Shown here: positions 54,648 through 63,641 of the stretch, in pieces
How the letters are laid out: every line of letters begins with the position of its first letter
How positions within the stretch are numbered: position 1 is the stretch's first letter
Assembly: GCF_002934365.1 (NCBI RefSeq)
Contig: NZ_PTIY01000004.1
Location: 248,001-312,000 of the forward strand
Reading direction: 5' to 3'
DNA from: Methylobacter tundripaludum
GTDB taxonomy: Bacteria; Pseudomonadota; Gammaproteobacteria; Methylococcales; Methylomonadaceae
DNA length: 64,000 bases
The notes under the pieces: generated by a model
The model's database searches: none
Told to the model about the DNA's origin: nothing
The model's input: the letters and a program-made list of their open reading frames with translations, nothing else
Translations under genes and position numbers: made by a program

Positions 54648-56233
54648 TGGCTAATCCGATCAAAAGACCGCGCAATATTCGCGCACAAATAGGCATGGTG
54701 CTAAACCTGGACAAGTGTATCGGCTGTCACACCTGCACCATTTCCTGCAAAAACGTCTGGACCTCGCGCAAAGGGGTTGAATACGCCTGGTTTAATAATG
54801 TCGAAACCAAGCCGGGCGTCGGTTTTCCGCAGCAGTGGGAAAACCAGGACAAATGGAACGGCGGCTGGGTGCGCAAAATCAACGGCAAGATAGAGCCGCG
54901 CCAAGGCGGCAAACGCAAGATATTGCGAAATATCTTCGGCAACCCCGATTTGCCTGCCATCGACGATTATTACGAACCGTTCGATTTCGATTACCAGCAT
55001 TTGCATAGCGCCAAGGAATCGAAAGCACCGCCCACCACTCGCCCCTTTTCGGTGATTACCGGCGAGCGCATGGAAAAAATCGAAGGCGGGCCGAACTGGG
55101 AGGAGATCCTGGGTACCGAGTTTTCATCCCGTTCGCGGGACACCAACTTCGACAACATCCAGAAAGACATGTACGGTGAATTTGAAAACACCTTCATGAT
55201 GTATCTGCCGCGCTTGTGCGAACACTGCCTGAACCCGACCTGCGTTGCGGCTTGTCCCAGCGGTTCGATCTACAAGCGCGAAGAAGACGGCGTTGTGCTG
55301 ATCGATCAGGACAAATGCCGCGGCTGGCGGATGTGCGTTTCGGCCTGTCCGTACAAGAAAATCTACTACAACTGGGAAACCGGAAAATCGGAGAAATGCA
55401 CGTTCTGCTATCCGCGTATCGAAGCCGGTGAGCCGACGGTTTGCTCGGAAACCTGCGTCGGGCGGATTCGTTATTTAGGCGTGTTGCTGTACGACGCCGA
55501 CCGTATCGAAGCGGCGGCAAGCGTCGAGAACGAGCAGGACTTGTACCGGCAGCAGTTGGATGTTTTCCTCGACCCATTCGATGAAACAGTAATAGCGGAG
55601 GCGCGGGCAGCAGGCATTCCCGAATCCTGGCTGACAGCGGCTAAGGAATCGCCGGTTTATAAAATGGCGATAGATTGGAAAGTTGCATTTCCGCTACATC
55701 CCGAGTTTCGCACCTTGCCGATGGTTTGGTATGTACCGCCGCTATCGCCGATCCAATCGGCGGCGGAAAGCGACCAAATCGGTATGGATGGCGACATTCC
55801 CGACGTGCGTTCGTTGCGTATTCCGGTGCAGTATTTGGCTAATTTACTGACAGCGGGCAAGGAAGAGCCGGTCGTGTTAGGGCTGGAGCGGATGCTGGCG
55901 ATGCGGGCTTATATGCGCAGCCTTACCGTCGATGGCACGGTCAATACCAAGGTGTTGGAGCGCGTCGGTTTGACCCAATTGCAGGTTGAAGAAATGTACC
56001 GTTACATGGCGATTGCCAATTACGAAGACCGTTTTGTGGTGCCCAGCAGCCATCGTGAATACGCCAGTTCCACCTTCGATGCTTACGGTGAGCAAGGCGG
56101 CTGCGGATTCAGTTTCGGCAGCGGATGTTCCACCGGCAATAACGACACCAACCTGTTTGGCGGCAACAAGAAGCCGCAACGCACCGGCGGCATTCCGATC
56201 AAGATTCCGATTAAAGTCGAACCGGCAAAATAA
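54647..56233 (+). CDS. narH: Respiratory nitrate reductase beta subunit
   Basis: A 528-residue iron-sulfur electron-transfer subunit. I use the ATG at 54647 because AGGAGG precedes it and ANPIKRPRNIRAQIG is the expected start; a longer frame runs back into narG. Four cysteine groups are visible: CIGCHTCTISC, CEHCLNPTCVAACP, CRGWRMCVSACP (with Trp in place of one Cys, as in NarH) and CTFCYPR...CSETC. They carry electrons from NarI to NarG. Confidence 0.97.
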   Translation: MANPIKRPRNIRAQIGMVLNLDKCIGCHTCTISCKNVWTSRKGVEYAWFNNVETKPGVGFPQQWENQDKWNGGWVRKINGKIEPRQGGKRKILRNIFGNPDLPAIDDYYEPFDFDYQHLHSAKESKAPPTTRPFSVITGERMEKIEGGPNWEEILGTEFSSRSRDTNFDNIQKDMYGEFENTFMMYLPRLCEHCLNPTCVAACPSGSIYKREEDGVVLIDQDKCRGWRMCVSACPYKKIYYNWETGKSEKCTFCYPRIEAGEPTVCSETCVGRIRYLGVLLYDADRIEAAASVENEQDLYRQQLDVFLDPFDETVIAEARAAGIPESWLTAAKESPVYKMAIDWKVAFPLHPEFRTLPMVWYVPPLSPIQSAAESDQIGMDGDIPDVRSLRIPVQYLANLLTAGKEEPVVLGLERMLAMRAYMRSLTVDGTVNTKVLERVGLTQLQVEEMYRYMAIANYEDRFVVPSSHREYASSTFDAYGEQGGCGFSFGSGCSTGNNDTNLFGGNKKPQRTGGIPIKIPIKVEPAK

Positions 56234-56263
56234 GGCATCATTATGCTTACATTAAAAGTAGCT

Positions 56264-56609
56264 TCATCGTTCCCACAAGTACGTCCTCGTTCCCACGCGC
56301 TGCGTGGGAATGCAGTTAAGGCGCGCTGCGCTGCGAGTCATGGGCAGCATGTAGAAATACATATTGCACAAATACGGGACGCAGCGCGTCCGGTCATGCA
56401 TTCCCACTTAGCACGTGGGAACGAGAGTAAAACACTAAAACTAGCGTCATCGTTCCCACAAGTACATTCTCGTTCCCACGCGCTGCGTGGGAATGCGGTT
56501 AAAGGCGCGCTGCGCCGCGAGTCACGGTCAGTATATAGAGATACGCACCGTGCCAATACGGGACGCAGCGCGTCCGGTACTGCATTCCCACGCAGCGCGT
56601 GGGAACGAG
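56264..56609. repeat. Tandem pair of palindromic elements between narH and narJ
   Basis: Two ~163-bp copies (56264-56425 and 56447-56609, period about 183) each begin TCGTTCCCAC and contain inward CGTTCCCACGCGCTGCGTGGG and outward ATTCCCAC...GTGGGAACGA arms plus a central GGGACGCAGCGCGTCC. They fill most of the 427-bp gap between two genes that are normally adjacent. No credible gene lies within. They may form strong RNA structure and alter narJI expression relative to narGH. Confidence 0.8.
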
Positions 56610-56660
56610 CGACAAGCAGGAGCTTGGGAACCAGCGTAACGATAACGCAGGAGCTATAAC

Positions 56661-57371
56661 ATGAGTCTGCAAACACTAAAAGTTCTATCGCTACTGCTGA
56701 GCTATCCCGAAGCCGAGATGCTTGAAGCATTAGACGAAATGGCGGCTGTCGTCGAACAGGAAAACCTGTTGCGGGAAGATCATAAAAAATCCGTGCTGGC
56801 GCTGATCGGCTCGTATCACGGTGCAGACCTGATGGATAGCCAAGAGCGGTATGTCGAGCTGTTCGACCGGGGGCGGTTTTTATCGCTGCACATCTTCGAG
56901 CATGTCCACGGCGAATCCCGAGACCGGGGGCAGGCGATGGTCAACCTGCTGCAAATGTACGAAGCGCACGGCTTTGAAATGTCCACGCATGAACTGCCGG
57001 ACTATATCCCGCTGTTTCTGGAATTTCTCTCGCAACAGGAACAGGCCGAAGCGATGACGTTGCTGCACGACGCGATGCCGGTGTTGAGTTTGCTGGGCGC
57101 ACGGCTGACCGAACGTGGCAGCAAGTTTCGCGCAATTTTCGACGCACTGGCAGGGTTCGCCGGCGAACCCGAAGCGCTGGAAGAAATCCGCCGGCAAGCC
57201 GCCACCGAAGGCGAGGATGAAACCGTGGTTTACATGGATCAAATCTGGGAAGACGAAGCCGTCAGTTTTATGGGGGCAGGGGATGCGTGCAAAAGCCAAA
57301 CCGCCGCTGTCAGTCCAATTACCATCACGCCGCGCGACCAGTTCGTCAAAGCGCAAAACCGTTCTCATTAG
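56661..57371 (+). CDS. narJ: Nitrate reductase maturation chaperone
   Basis: A 236-residue TorD/NarJ-family protein: SLQTLKVLSLLLSYPEAEML at the start, YVELFDRGRFLSLHIFEHVHGESRDRGQAM in the middle and LPDYIPLFLEFLS. NarJ is needed to insert the molybdenum cofactor and iron-sulfur cluster into NarG before membrane docking. GCAGGAG precedes the ATG. It is separated from narH by palindromic repeats and from narI by 12 bp. Confidence 0.95.
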   Translation: MSLQTLKVLSLLLSYPEAEMLEALDEMAAVVEQENLLREDHKKSVLALIGSYHGADLMDSQERYVELFDRGRFLSLHIFEHVHGESRDRGQAMVNLLQMYEAHGFEMSTHELPDYIPLFLEFLSQQEQAEAMTLLHDAMPVLSLLGARLTERGSKFRAIFDALAGFAGEPEALEEIRRQAATEGEDETVVYMDQIWEDEAVSFMGAGDACKSQTAAVSPITITPRDQFVKAQNRSH

Positions 57372-57383
57372 AAGGAGTCAATC

Positions 57384-58061
57384 GTGGATTATCTCAATAC
57401 CTTACTATTCGGTTACTACCCCTATATCGCGATCAGCGTATTCTTCATCGGCAGCCTGGCGCGATATGACCGCGACCAATACACCTGGCGCACCGGTTCC
57501 AGCCAATTCCTGCGCGCCGACGAGTTAAGACTGGGCAGCAATTTATTCCATATCGGCATCCTGTTGCTGTTCGTCGGGCATTTCGTCGGCCTGTTGACGC
57601 CGCCTGCGGTTTATCATGCATTAGGCCTGTCGACCTCTGCCAAACAAATCCTGGCCGTAGTCGCGGGGGGCGTTTTCGGCGGCGTGTGCTTAAAAGGCAT
57701 CATCATCCTGATACGCCGCCGCCTGACCGATGCCCGCATTCGCGCTACCAGCAGCCGTATGGATATTTTCATCCTGCTGTTGATCGGCGTACAGCTGATT
57801 CTGGGGCTGCTGACATTGCCGATTTCGATTTATCATCATGACGGCGCGAATATGTTGTTGCTGTCGGAATGGGCGCAGCGCATCGTGACTTTTCGTAGCG
57901 GCGCGGCGGATCAACTCAGCGAGATCGGCATTGTCTTCAAATTGCATTTATTTTTAGGGCAGACCTTGTTCCTGGTTTTTCCGTTCAGTCGATTGGTGCA
58001 TGTTTGGAGCGTTCCGCTGGGCTACGTCACGCGCCCTTATCAAGTTGTTCGTAGACGTTGA
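57384..58061 (+). CDS. narI: Respiratory nitrate reductase gamma subunit (cytochrome b)
   Basis: A 225-residue integral membrane protein with five hydrophobic segments and heme-ligand histidines in the expected places (FHIGILLLFVGHFVGLL; HLFLGQTLFLVFPFSRLVHVW). It starts with GTG after AAGGAG. NarI oxidises quinol on the periplasmic side and passes electrons to NarH. The C-terminus (LGYVTRPYQVVRRR) is typical. Confidence 0.96.
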   Translation: MDYLNTLLFGYYPYIAISVFFIGSLARYDRDQYTWRTGSSQFLRADELRLGSNLFHIGILLLFVGHFVGLLTPPAVYHALGLSTSAKQILAVVAGGVFGGVCLKGIIILIRRRLTDARIRATSSRMDIFILLLIGVQLILGLLTLPISIYHHDGANMLLLSEWAQRIVTFRSGAADQLSEIGIVFKLHLFLGQTLFLVFPFSRLVHVWSVPLGYVTRPYQVVRRR

Positions 58062-58089
58062 ATATCCAGGCGCAAGTTATATTGTCGTC

Positions 58090-58112
58090 ATTCCGGCAGG
58101 GATTGCCGGAAT
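58090..58112. terminator. Hairpin between narI and nirK
   Basis: ATTCCGGCA-GGGAT-TGCCGGAAT forms a 9-bp stem in the 109-bp gap. The sequence resembles widespread REP-type repeats (GTCATTCCGGCAGG). It could limit read-through into nirK or stabilise the nar mRNA. Confidence 0.5.
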
Positions 58113-58170
58113 CCAGGACACAAGGCTGTGAAAAAAGATCAAAAAGTGGTTTCACTCAAAAGATAAAATC

Positions 58171-59415
58171 ATGAACAAATCATCCGGTTTGCTATTACTG
58201 ACAATAGCGCTGGGCAGCTTGACTACCGGCTGCTCCTCCGACGAATCAATGAACAGAGCGAATGCTGAAAAAGTCGCCGCCATCCAGGCCGAAAAAGCCA
58301 GGCATAAAGCGATGTCCGGTGGAGATATGGCGGAACACGAAGGCGGTCAAATGCAGCACTCCATGCCAATGTCAGAACATTCCGGCGGCGAAATACAACA
58401 TGCTATGCCGATGCCTGACGAATCGACGGGCGCTGTTCAAAGCGATGCCAGCGAAATCGGCCGTCGTGCCGACGATTTACCGGCACCTCTAAACAGAACA
58501 CAATCGCAATTGGTCAGCGTCGATCTTTATACCGATGAACTGGTTGCCGAAATGATGCCCGGCGTGACCTATCAATACTGGACCTATAACGGCAAGGTGC
58601 CGGGGCCGTTTATCCGCGCCAGGGCTGGCGATCAGGTGGAAATACACCTGAATCACGGCAAACCCGGTGCTGCGGGTACAGCCCATAGCGAGCATACCTC
58701 GACTGAACATGCCAACGCCGGCCACTCGGCGCATTCCATCGATCTGCATGCGGTGGTCGGTCCCGGCGGCGGTGCGCCGTTAATGCAAGTCGGGCAGGGC
58801 GAACAAAAAAGCTTCCGCTTTAAAGCCACGCATCCGGGCATTTACGTTTACCACTGCGCCAGTCTGCATGTGCCGACCCATATCGCAAACGGCATGTACG
58901 GCATGATCCTGGTCGAACCGGAACAGGGCCTGGCCAAAGTAGACCGCGAGTTTTACGTGATGCAGGGCGATTTTTATACCGGCGGCAAGTACGGCGATAA
59001 AGGCCTGCAAGCGTTCAGCAAGGACAAGATGCTGGCCGAAAAACCTGAGTATTTCCTGTTCAACGGCCGGGTCAACTCGCTCAGCGGCGAGCGGGCTTTA
59101 AAAGCCAAAGTGGGTGAAAAAATCCGCCTGTTTGTCGGCGTCGGGTCGCATGTTGCATCCAACTTCCATATCATCGGTGCTATTTTCGACAACCTGTATC
59201 CAGACGGCGCGATCATGAACCCGCCGCTGAAAAACGTCCAGACTACAGTCATAGCCCCCGGTTCCGCGGTGATGATTGAATTTACCGCCGAAGTGCCCGG
59301 CAAATACCTGCTGGTCGATCACAGCCTGACACGGGCTATTGATAAGGGGGCGCTGGCTGAATTGATTATAGAAGGGGCAGAGCGGCCGGAGCTTTACCAG
59401 CAGGTTGCGCATTAA
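58171..59415 (+). CDS. nirK: Lipoprotein copper-containing nitrite reductase with Met/His-rich linker
   Basis: A 414-residue NirK that reduces nitrite to NO. Cu ligands are all present: His188, Cys229, His237 and Met242 for type 1 copper; His193, His228 and the histidine of LVDHSLTRA for type 2; catalytic Asp191 and the histidine of NFHIIGAIF. The N-terminus is a lipoprotein signal (LTTGC, Cys21), so it is membrane-anchored. Residues 55-81 hold a 13-residue tandem repeat, EHEGGQMQHSMPM and EHSGGEIQHAMPM, likely copper-binding. A His-rich insertion (171-188) sits right before the first Cu ligand. It follows narI by 109 bp. Confidence 0.96.
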   Translation: MNKSSGLLLLTIALGSLTTGCSSDESMNRANAEKVAAIQAEKARHKAMSGGDMAEHEGGQMQHSMPMSEHSGGEIQHAMPMPDESTGAVQSDASEIGRRADDLPAPLNRTQSQLVSVDLYTDELVAEMMPGVTYQYWTYNGKVPGPFIRARAGDQVEIHLNHGKPGAAGTAHSEHTSTEHANAGHSAHSIDLHAVVGPGGGAPLMQVGQGEQKSFRFKATHPGIYVYHCASLHVPTHIANGMYGMILVEPEQGLAKVDREFYVMQGDFYTGGKYGDKGLQAFSKDKMLAEKPEYFLFNGRVNSLSGERALKAKVGEKIRLFVGVGSHVASNFHIIGAIFDNLYPDGAIMNPPLKNVQTTVIAPGSAVMIEFTAEVPGKYLLVDHSLTRAIDKGALAELIIEGAERPELYQQVAH

Positions 59416-59637
59416 AATTCAGATCAAGCGCGTTAGCTTGAATAAGACCATCCAAGCTAACGCGAGGTGGAGTTTCCGGCTTGCAAGCTATATGTACTGT
59501 TTTGGTTGTGGCGCAATGTAATTCAAATAAGCCGAGGACGCGCATCTTAGGAATATACGAACATTAGGCATTTTTATAGGATAATTGATACTGTATATAT
59601 CAAATTGGCCGTCAGCCTAATAAGCCTTGGACAGAAA

Positions 59638-60099
59638 ATGCTCGAAAACGACGAATTTATTAAGGTGGTGAAAAATACGCCGCTGGTGGCGTTGGATCTT
59701 GTTATCCGAGCCGGGGATAACAAGTTGCTTATGGGCATGCGGATAAACGAACCGGCCGTAGGCTGGTGGTTCGTACCCGGCGGACGCATCCGAAAAGACG
59801 AATCAATCGAGGATGCGTTTTTGCGGATAACGAAGACAGAGTTAGGGAAATCCTACCCGATTGATCATGCCCGGCTATTGGGTGCTTTTACTCATCAGTA
59901 CCAGACAAACTTTGCCCGGATGCCGGGCATCAGTACGCATTACGTTGTTCTTGCTTACGAGCTTCAAGTCGATGTCGACTTGGAGCGACTGCCAATGGGG
60001 CAGCATAGCGAATATCGCTGGGTCGGAGAAAACGGCGATCCGGCTAGGGTCCATCCGAACACTCTGGTGTATTTCAAGCAGGCGGAGCGCGACGCCTGA
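59638..60099 (+). CDS. gmm: GDP-mannose mannosyl hydrolase-type Nudix protein
   Basis: A 153-residue Nudix protein. The ATG at 59638 aligns the N-terminus with known GDP-mannose mannosyl hydrolases (DEFIKVVKNTPLVALDLV); the longer frame would need a TTG start. The motif GGRIRKDESIEDAFLRITKTELG is the altered Nudix box of this subfamily, which hydrolyses GDP-sugars at the glycosidic carbon. STHYVVLAYEL is also characteristic. It usually lies in polysaccharide loci, but none is visible here. Confidence 0.88.
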   Translation: MLENDEFIKVVKNTPLVALDLVIRAGDNKLLMGMRINEPAVGWWFVPGGRIRKDESIEDAFLRITKTELGKSYPIDHARLLGAFTHQYQTNFARMPGISTHYVVLAYELQVDVDLERLPMGQHSEYRWVGENGDPARVHPNTLVYFKQAERDA

Positions 60100-60152
60100 G
60101 CAAATGGATCTGGCCGGCGGCTCGAGAATCCGTGCGTCCGAAAAATCAGTTT

Positions 60153-60548
60153 TTAGGGCGCCAGCCAGCCGGTTACATTGCCATTTGCGTCAAAATCAAC
60201 TTCGCCGCCTCTTGTATTTGGGTAGTACCATGCCTCTCCCGTTTTCCAGGTATCGACTCTACCGGGTTTTCCCAATAATGATCTGACGTCTTCTTTTGAC
60301 ATGTTCACCTCTAAAGCATGCCACGGATTACCCGTTTTTTTTTTCTTTTTTACTGTGGGAGCGTCAACGGTTTGGGTCGATTCTAATTCTTGCACTCGTT
60401 TTTTAAGTGTCTCGACTTGCAGCCTTAGTTCTTCGACTTCAGTTGATTCAGCCAATACATTGTTCGAATAACAAAACAAAGTGGCTGTAACCACTAATAT
60501 AACGCGGGGAGCTAATCCTGCGATATGATGGGATGAGGGAGTATTCAT
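60153..60548 (-). CDS. Periplasmic coiled-coil protein with BamE/SmpA-like domain
   Basis: A 131-residue protein. A signal peptide (about 1-33; ending NNVLA) is followed by a short coiled coil (VEELRLQVETLKKRVQELES), a lysine run (KKKKK) and a BamE-like fold (about 75-131): WHALEVNMSKEDVRSLLGKP, AWYYPNTRGGEVDFD and GNVTGWLAP. It is not lipidated and has no lipobox, unlike BamE itself. Function unknown; an envelope role is likely. Confidence 0.75.
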   Translation of the reverse strand: MNTPSSHHIAGLAPRVILVVTATLFCYSNNVLAESTEVEELRLQVETLKKRVQELESTQTVDAPTVKKKKKTGNPWHALEVNMSKEDVRSLLGKPGRVDTWKTGEAWYYPNTRGGEVDFDANGNVTGWLAP

Positions 60549-60955
60549 TTGAGGCCTATTTGAAGTTTACGGCTGCGAAAGTCCGTTGATTAGTCAGTCA
60601 AACATTAAAAAAACGAGGCAAAAATCGACATGTCTCCGGCGGCTGAGTGCGCTTTGATTCTACTATTGTTAGGTTTCTTTGAATAGAGCGGCCTAATTCA
60701 GGAGGAACGCTTCAACCGGCGCATGTGTAAAATAGAAGCGTCAAACCCTACAGCTGATTATTTGACGTCAATTACCTATGGGTAACCGACCGGGATCAGT
60801 GGACGCAAGTTAGTTTATAATGTTGAGGCGTTCTCTGTAATTGACCCTGTAGCGTTGTCTTCTTTATCCCCTGTATTCAACAATCTTTTCGGCGTTTCTT
60901 GGTTAAAAACTTTTTATGCTGCATTTTATGATTAACATTTTTATTGCTGTGAACT
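60549..60955 (+). other. Gene-free region upstream of dnaB
   Basis: This 407-bp divergent gap holds no credible gene. A TATAAT box at 60816-60821 is a possible -10 for dnaB, though no good -35 stands at 17 bases. I see no strong hairpin or DnaA-box cluster. Confidence 0.4.
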
Positions 60956-62353
60956 ATGTCTGAAAATTATTCGTTTGATCGTGATTATTCCTTGGATTCC
61001 TTAAAAATTCCGCCAAATTCCATTCAGGCCGAGCAATCGGTTCTGGGCGGTTTAATGCTGGATAATCAAACCTGGGATTCGGTGGCAGACAAGGTGTCGG
61101 AAGGCGATTTTTATCGCCGGGATCATCAGTTGATTTTTAGGACGATTGCGCAGTTAGCCGAAAAACAGATTCCTTTTGATGTGATTACCATATCGGAATC
61201 GCTGGAAGCGATAGGCGAGCTGGAAAACTCCGGCGGACTGTCCTATTTGGGCATGTTGGCAAAAGATACGCCCAGTGCTGCGAATATCGTTACCTACGCC
61301 AACATCGTCAGAGACCGGTCGGTATTGCGGCAACTGATTCATGTAGGCACCGAGATTGCGGATTCCGCGTTCAACACGGAAGGCCGCGAGACGGCCGATC
61401 TGTTGGAAAATGCCGAGCGCCAGGTATTTAAAATCGCCGAACAAAGGCAACGGGGCCAGGGAAACGGGTTTGCAACCATTAAATCGCTGTTGGCTACTGC
61501 CGTCGATAAAATTGAGACGCTGTTTGAGCAGGAGGGATCGATCACCGGAGCGGCGACCGGATTTACTGATTTTGACGAGCTGACTTCCGGCTTGCAACCG
61601 GCTGATTTGATCATCGTGGCGGGCCGGCCTTCCATGGGCAAAACGACCATTGCGATGAATATGGCGGAAAATATCGCGATTAAAGGCGATAAGCCGGTTG
61701 CGGTATTCAGTATGGAAATGCCCGGAGACTCGCTGGCGATGCGGATGATGTCGTCGTTAGGCCGTATCGACCAGCATAGAATCAGAACCGGTAAGCTCGA
61801 AGATGACGAGTGGCCGCGTTTGACCTCGGCGATCAATTTGCTGGCCGAAACCAAATTATTCATCGACGATACGCCGGCGTTAACGCCAACCGAGGTGCGG
61901 TCAAGAGCCCGGCGTTTGGCGCGCGAACATGGTCAGCTGGGCTTGATTGTCTTGGATTACTTGCAATTGATGCAGTCGCCGTCCAGCGGCGATAACAGGG
62001 TGCAGCAAATTTCCGATATTTCCAGAGGCTTAAAAGCGCTGGCAAAAGAATTGAATGTTCCCGTGGTTGCCTTATCCCAGCTTAACCGTAATCTGGAACA
62101 ACGCCCTAACAAACGTCCGATGATGTCCGATTTGCGTGAATCGGGCGCCATCGAGCAGGACGCCGATTTGATCGTGTTCGTGTATCGGGACGAAGTCTAT
62201 AACGAAGACAGCCCCGATAAAGGCATTGCTGAGGTCATTATCGGCAAGCAACGTAATGGCCCGTTGGGGACGGTCAGGCTTACATTTCTGGGGCAATTCA
62301 CCCGTTTTGAGAATTTTGCAGGGAATCCCTATAACAGCGGGGATTACGAATGA
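60956..62353 (+). CDS. dnaB: Replicative DNA helicase
   Basis: A 465-residue DnaB. The N-terminal domain (IPPNSIQAEQSVLGGLMLDN) is followed by the RecA-like helicase core with Walker A GRPSMGKTT (about 222), Walker B LIVLDYLQLM and the arginine-finger region (SDLRESGAIEQDADLIVFVYRDE). No intein is present. DnaB unwinds DNA at the replication fork. Its stop overlaps the alr start (ATGA). Confidence 0.97.
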   Translation: MSENYSFDRDYSLDSLKIPPNSIQAEQSVLGGLMLDNQTWDSVADKVSEGDFYRRDHQLIFRTIAQLAEKQIPFDVITISESLEAIGELENSGGLSYLGMLAKDTPSAANIVTYANIVRDRSVLRQLIHVGTEIADSAFNTEGRETADLLENAERQVFKIAEQRQRGQGNGFATIKSLLATAVDKIETLFEQEGSITGAATGFTDFDELTSGLQPADLIIVAGRPSMGKTTIAMNMAENIAIKGDKPVAVFSMEMPGDSLAMRMMSSLGRIDQHRIRTGKLEDDEWPRLTSAINLLAETKLFIDDTPALTPTEVRSRARRLAREHGQLGLIVLDYLQLMQSPSSGDNRVQQISDISRGLKALAKELNVPVVALSQLNRNLEQRPNKRPMMSDLRESGAIEQDADLIVFVYRDEVYNEDSPDKGIAEVIIGKQRNGPLGTVRLTFLGQFTRFENFAGNPYNSGDYE

Positions 62354-63438
62354 ACCCGGCAGCCTATGCAGTGCTCGACCTGGATGCGGTCCAGCATAAC
62401 TTATCCATTGTGCATCATTATGCGCCGAACGCTAAGGTTATGGCTGTTATCAAAGCCAACGCTTATGGTCATGGTTTACTGCGTATTGCTGAAGCGCTGC
62501 ACGATGTTGATGCTTTTGCTGTCGCCAGGGTTGATGAAGGCATTCGATTGCGAAAGGCTGGATTCAAAAACAGGATTGCCGTTTTGGAAGGTTTTACCTG
62601 CGTTGAGGAATTAGCAGAATTACTTCATTATCAATTGGATTCAGTAGTGCATTCCTTAACTCAGCTGGAAATTCTTGAAACTACAACTCTAAAAGGCGTT
62701 TGCGCTGTCTGGTTGAAACTCGATACCGGCATGGGCCGGTTGGGGTTCAGGGCAAAGGAGTTCAGTTCCGTCTATCAACGCTTAAACCGGTGCGCTCTGG
62801 TAAAACAGCCTTTCGGTCTGATGACGCATTTTGCCAGTGCTGATGATATGAACGACGACAAAACGCTAAAGCAGATCAAGCTGTTTGATGAAACGGTTGC
62901 AGGTTTATCCGGCGAACTCAGTATGGCTAACTCGGCGGGTATATTGGGTTGGGAGCAATCCTTGCGCGATTGGGTGCGCCCAGGCATTATGTTATACGGT
63001 GTGTCGCCTTTTCCCGATTCTATAGGCCGGCAGCTGGGGCTAAAGCCGGTTATGGAGCTGCATTCGAAGTTGATTGCGGTCAAGCAAATCGATGCAGGCG
63101 ACACCGTTGGTTACGGCGGCAGCTGGACATGCGAAAAAACTACAAAATTGGGCGTCGTGGCGATAGGGTATGGCGATGGTTATCCACGTTACGCCAAAGC
63201 CGGTACGCCGGTACTGGTCAATGGTGGTCGCGTCCCTTTAATTGGCAGGGTGTCAATGGATATGATTACGGTTGACCTTGATACTCAGCCAGATGCAAAA
63301 TCCGGCGATCCGGCAACCTTGTGGGGCGAGGGTTTGCCTGTTGAGGAAGTTGCCCTGTGGGCAGACACCATACCTTATACTCTGGTGTGCGGCGTTACCC
63401 AAAGGGTACGGCTGGTTGAAAAACAGCACTCGTCATAA
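62350..63438 (+). CDS. alr: Alanine racemase
   Basis: A 362-residue PLP enzyme that converts L-alanine to D-alanine for peptidoglycan. The PLP lysine is Lys35 in AVIKANAYGHG. Other family marks are KLDTGMGRLGF, ANSAGIL, VRPGIMLYGVSP, VGYGGSW and GRVSMDMITVDL. dnaB-alr is a common gammaproteobacterial pair and here they are translationally coupled. Confidence 0.96.
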   Translation: MNPAAYAVLDLDAVQHNLSIVHHYAPNAKVMAVIKANAYGHGLLRIAEALHDVDAFAVARVDEGIRLRKAGFKNRIAVLEGFTCVEELAELLHYQLDSVVHSLTQLEILETTTLKGVCAVWLKLDTGMGRLGFRAKEFSSVYQRLNRCALVKQPFGLMTHFASADDMNDDKTLKQIKLFDETVAGLSGELSMANSAGILGWEQSLRDWVRPGIMLYGVSPFPDSIGRQLGLKPVMELHSKLIAVKQIDAGDTVGYGGSWTCEKTTKLGVVAIGYGDGYPRYAKAGTPVLVNGGRVPLIGRVSMDMITVDLDTQPDAKSGDPATLWGEGLPVEEVALWADTIPYTLVCGVTQRVRLVEKQHSS

Positions 63439-63641
63439 AATCGGCCGGTGCGTTAATTTGGCTCTCGTGTTGATTTCACCAGAGGGAATCGGCCTTTATA
63501 CATATAAGGATATGCCGGATTGATTGCTAATAATCTGTTCTAATGGTATTTTCAACCCGGCATATTTTGAAACGTTACGACTGGCTGCAAATTCCGTCCA
63601 GTATCAAAAATCTAACTTAAGTTTTAGGGTGAAAATTAATA

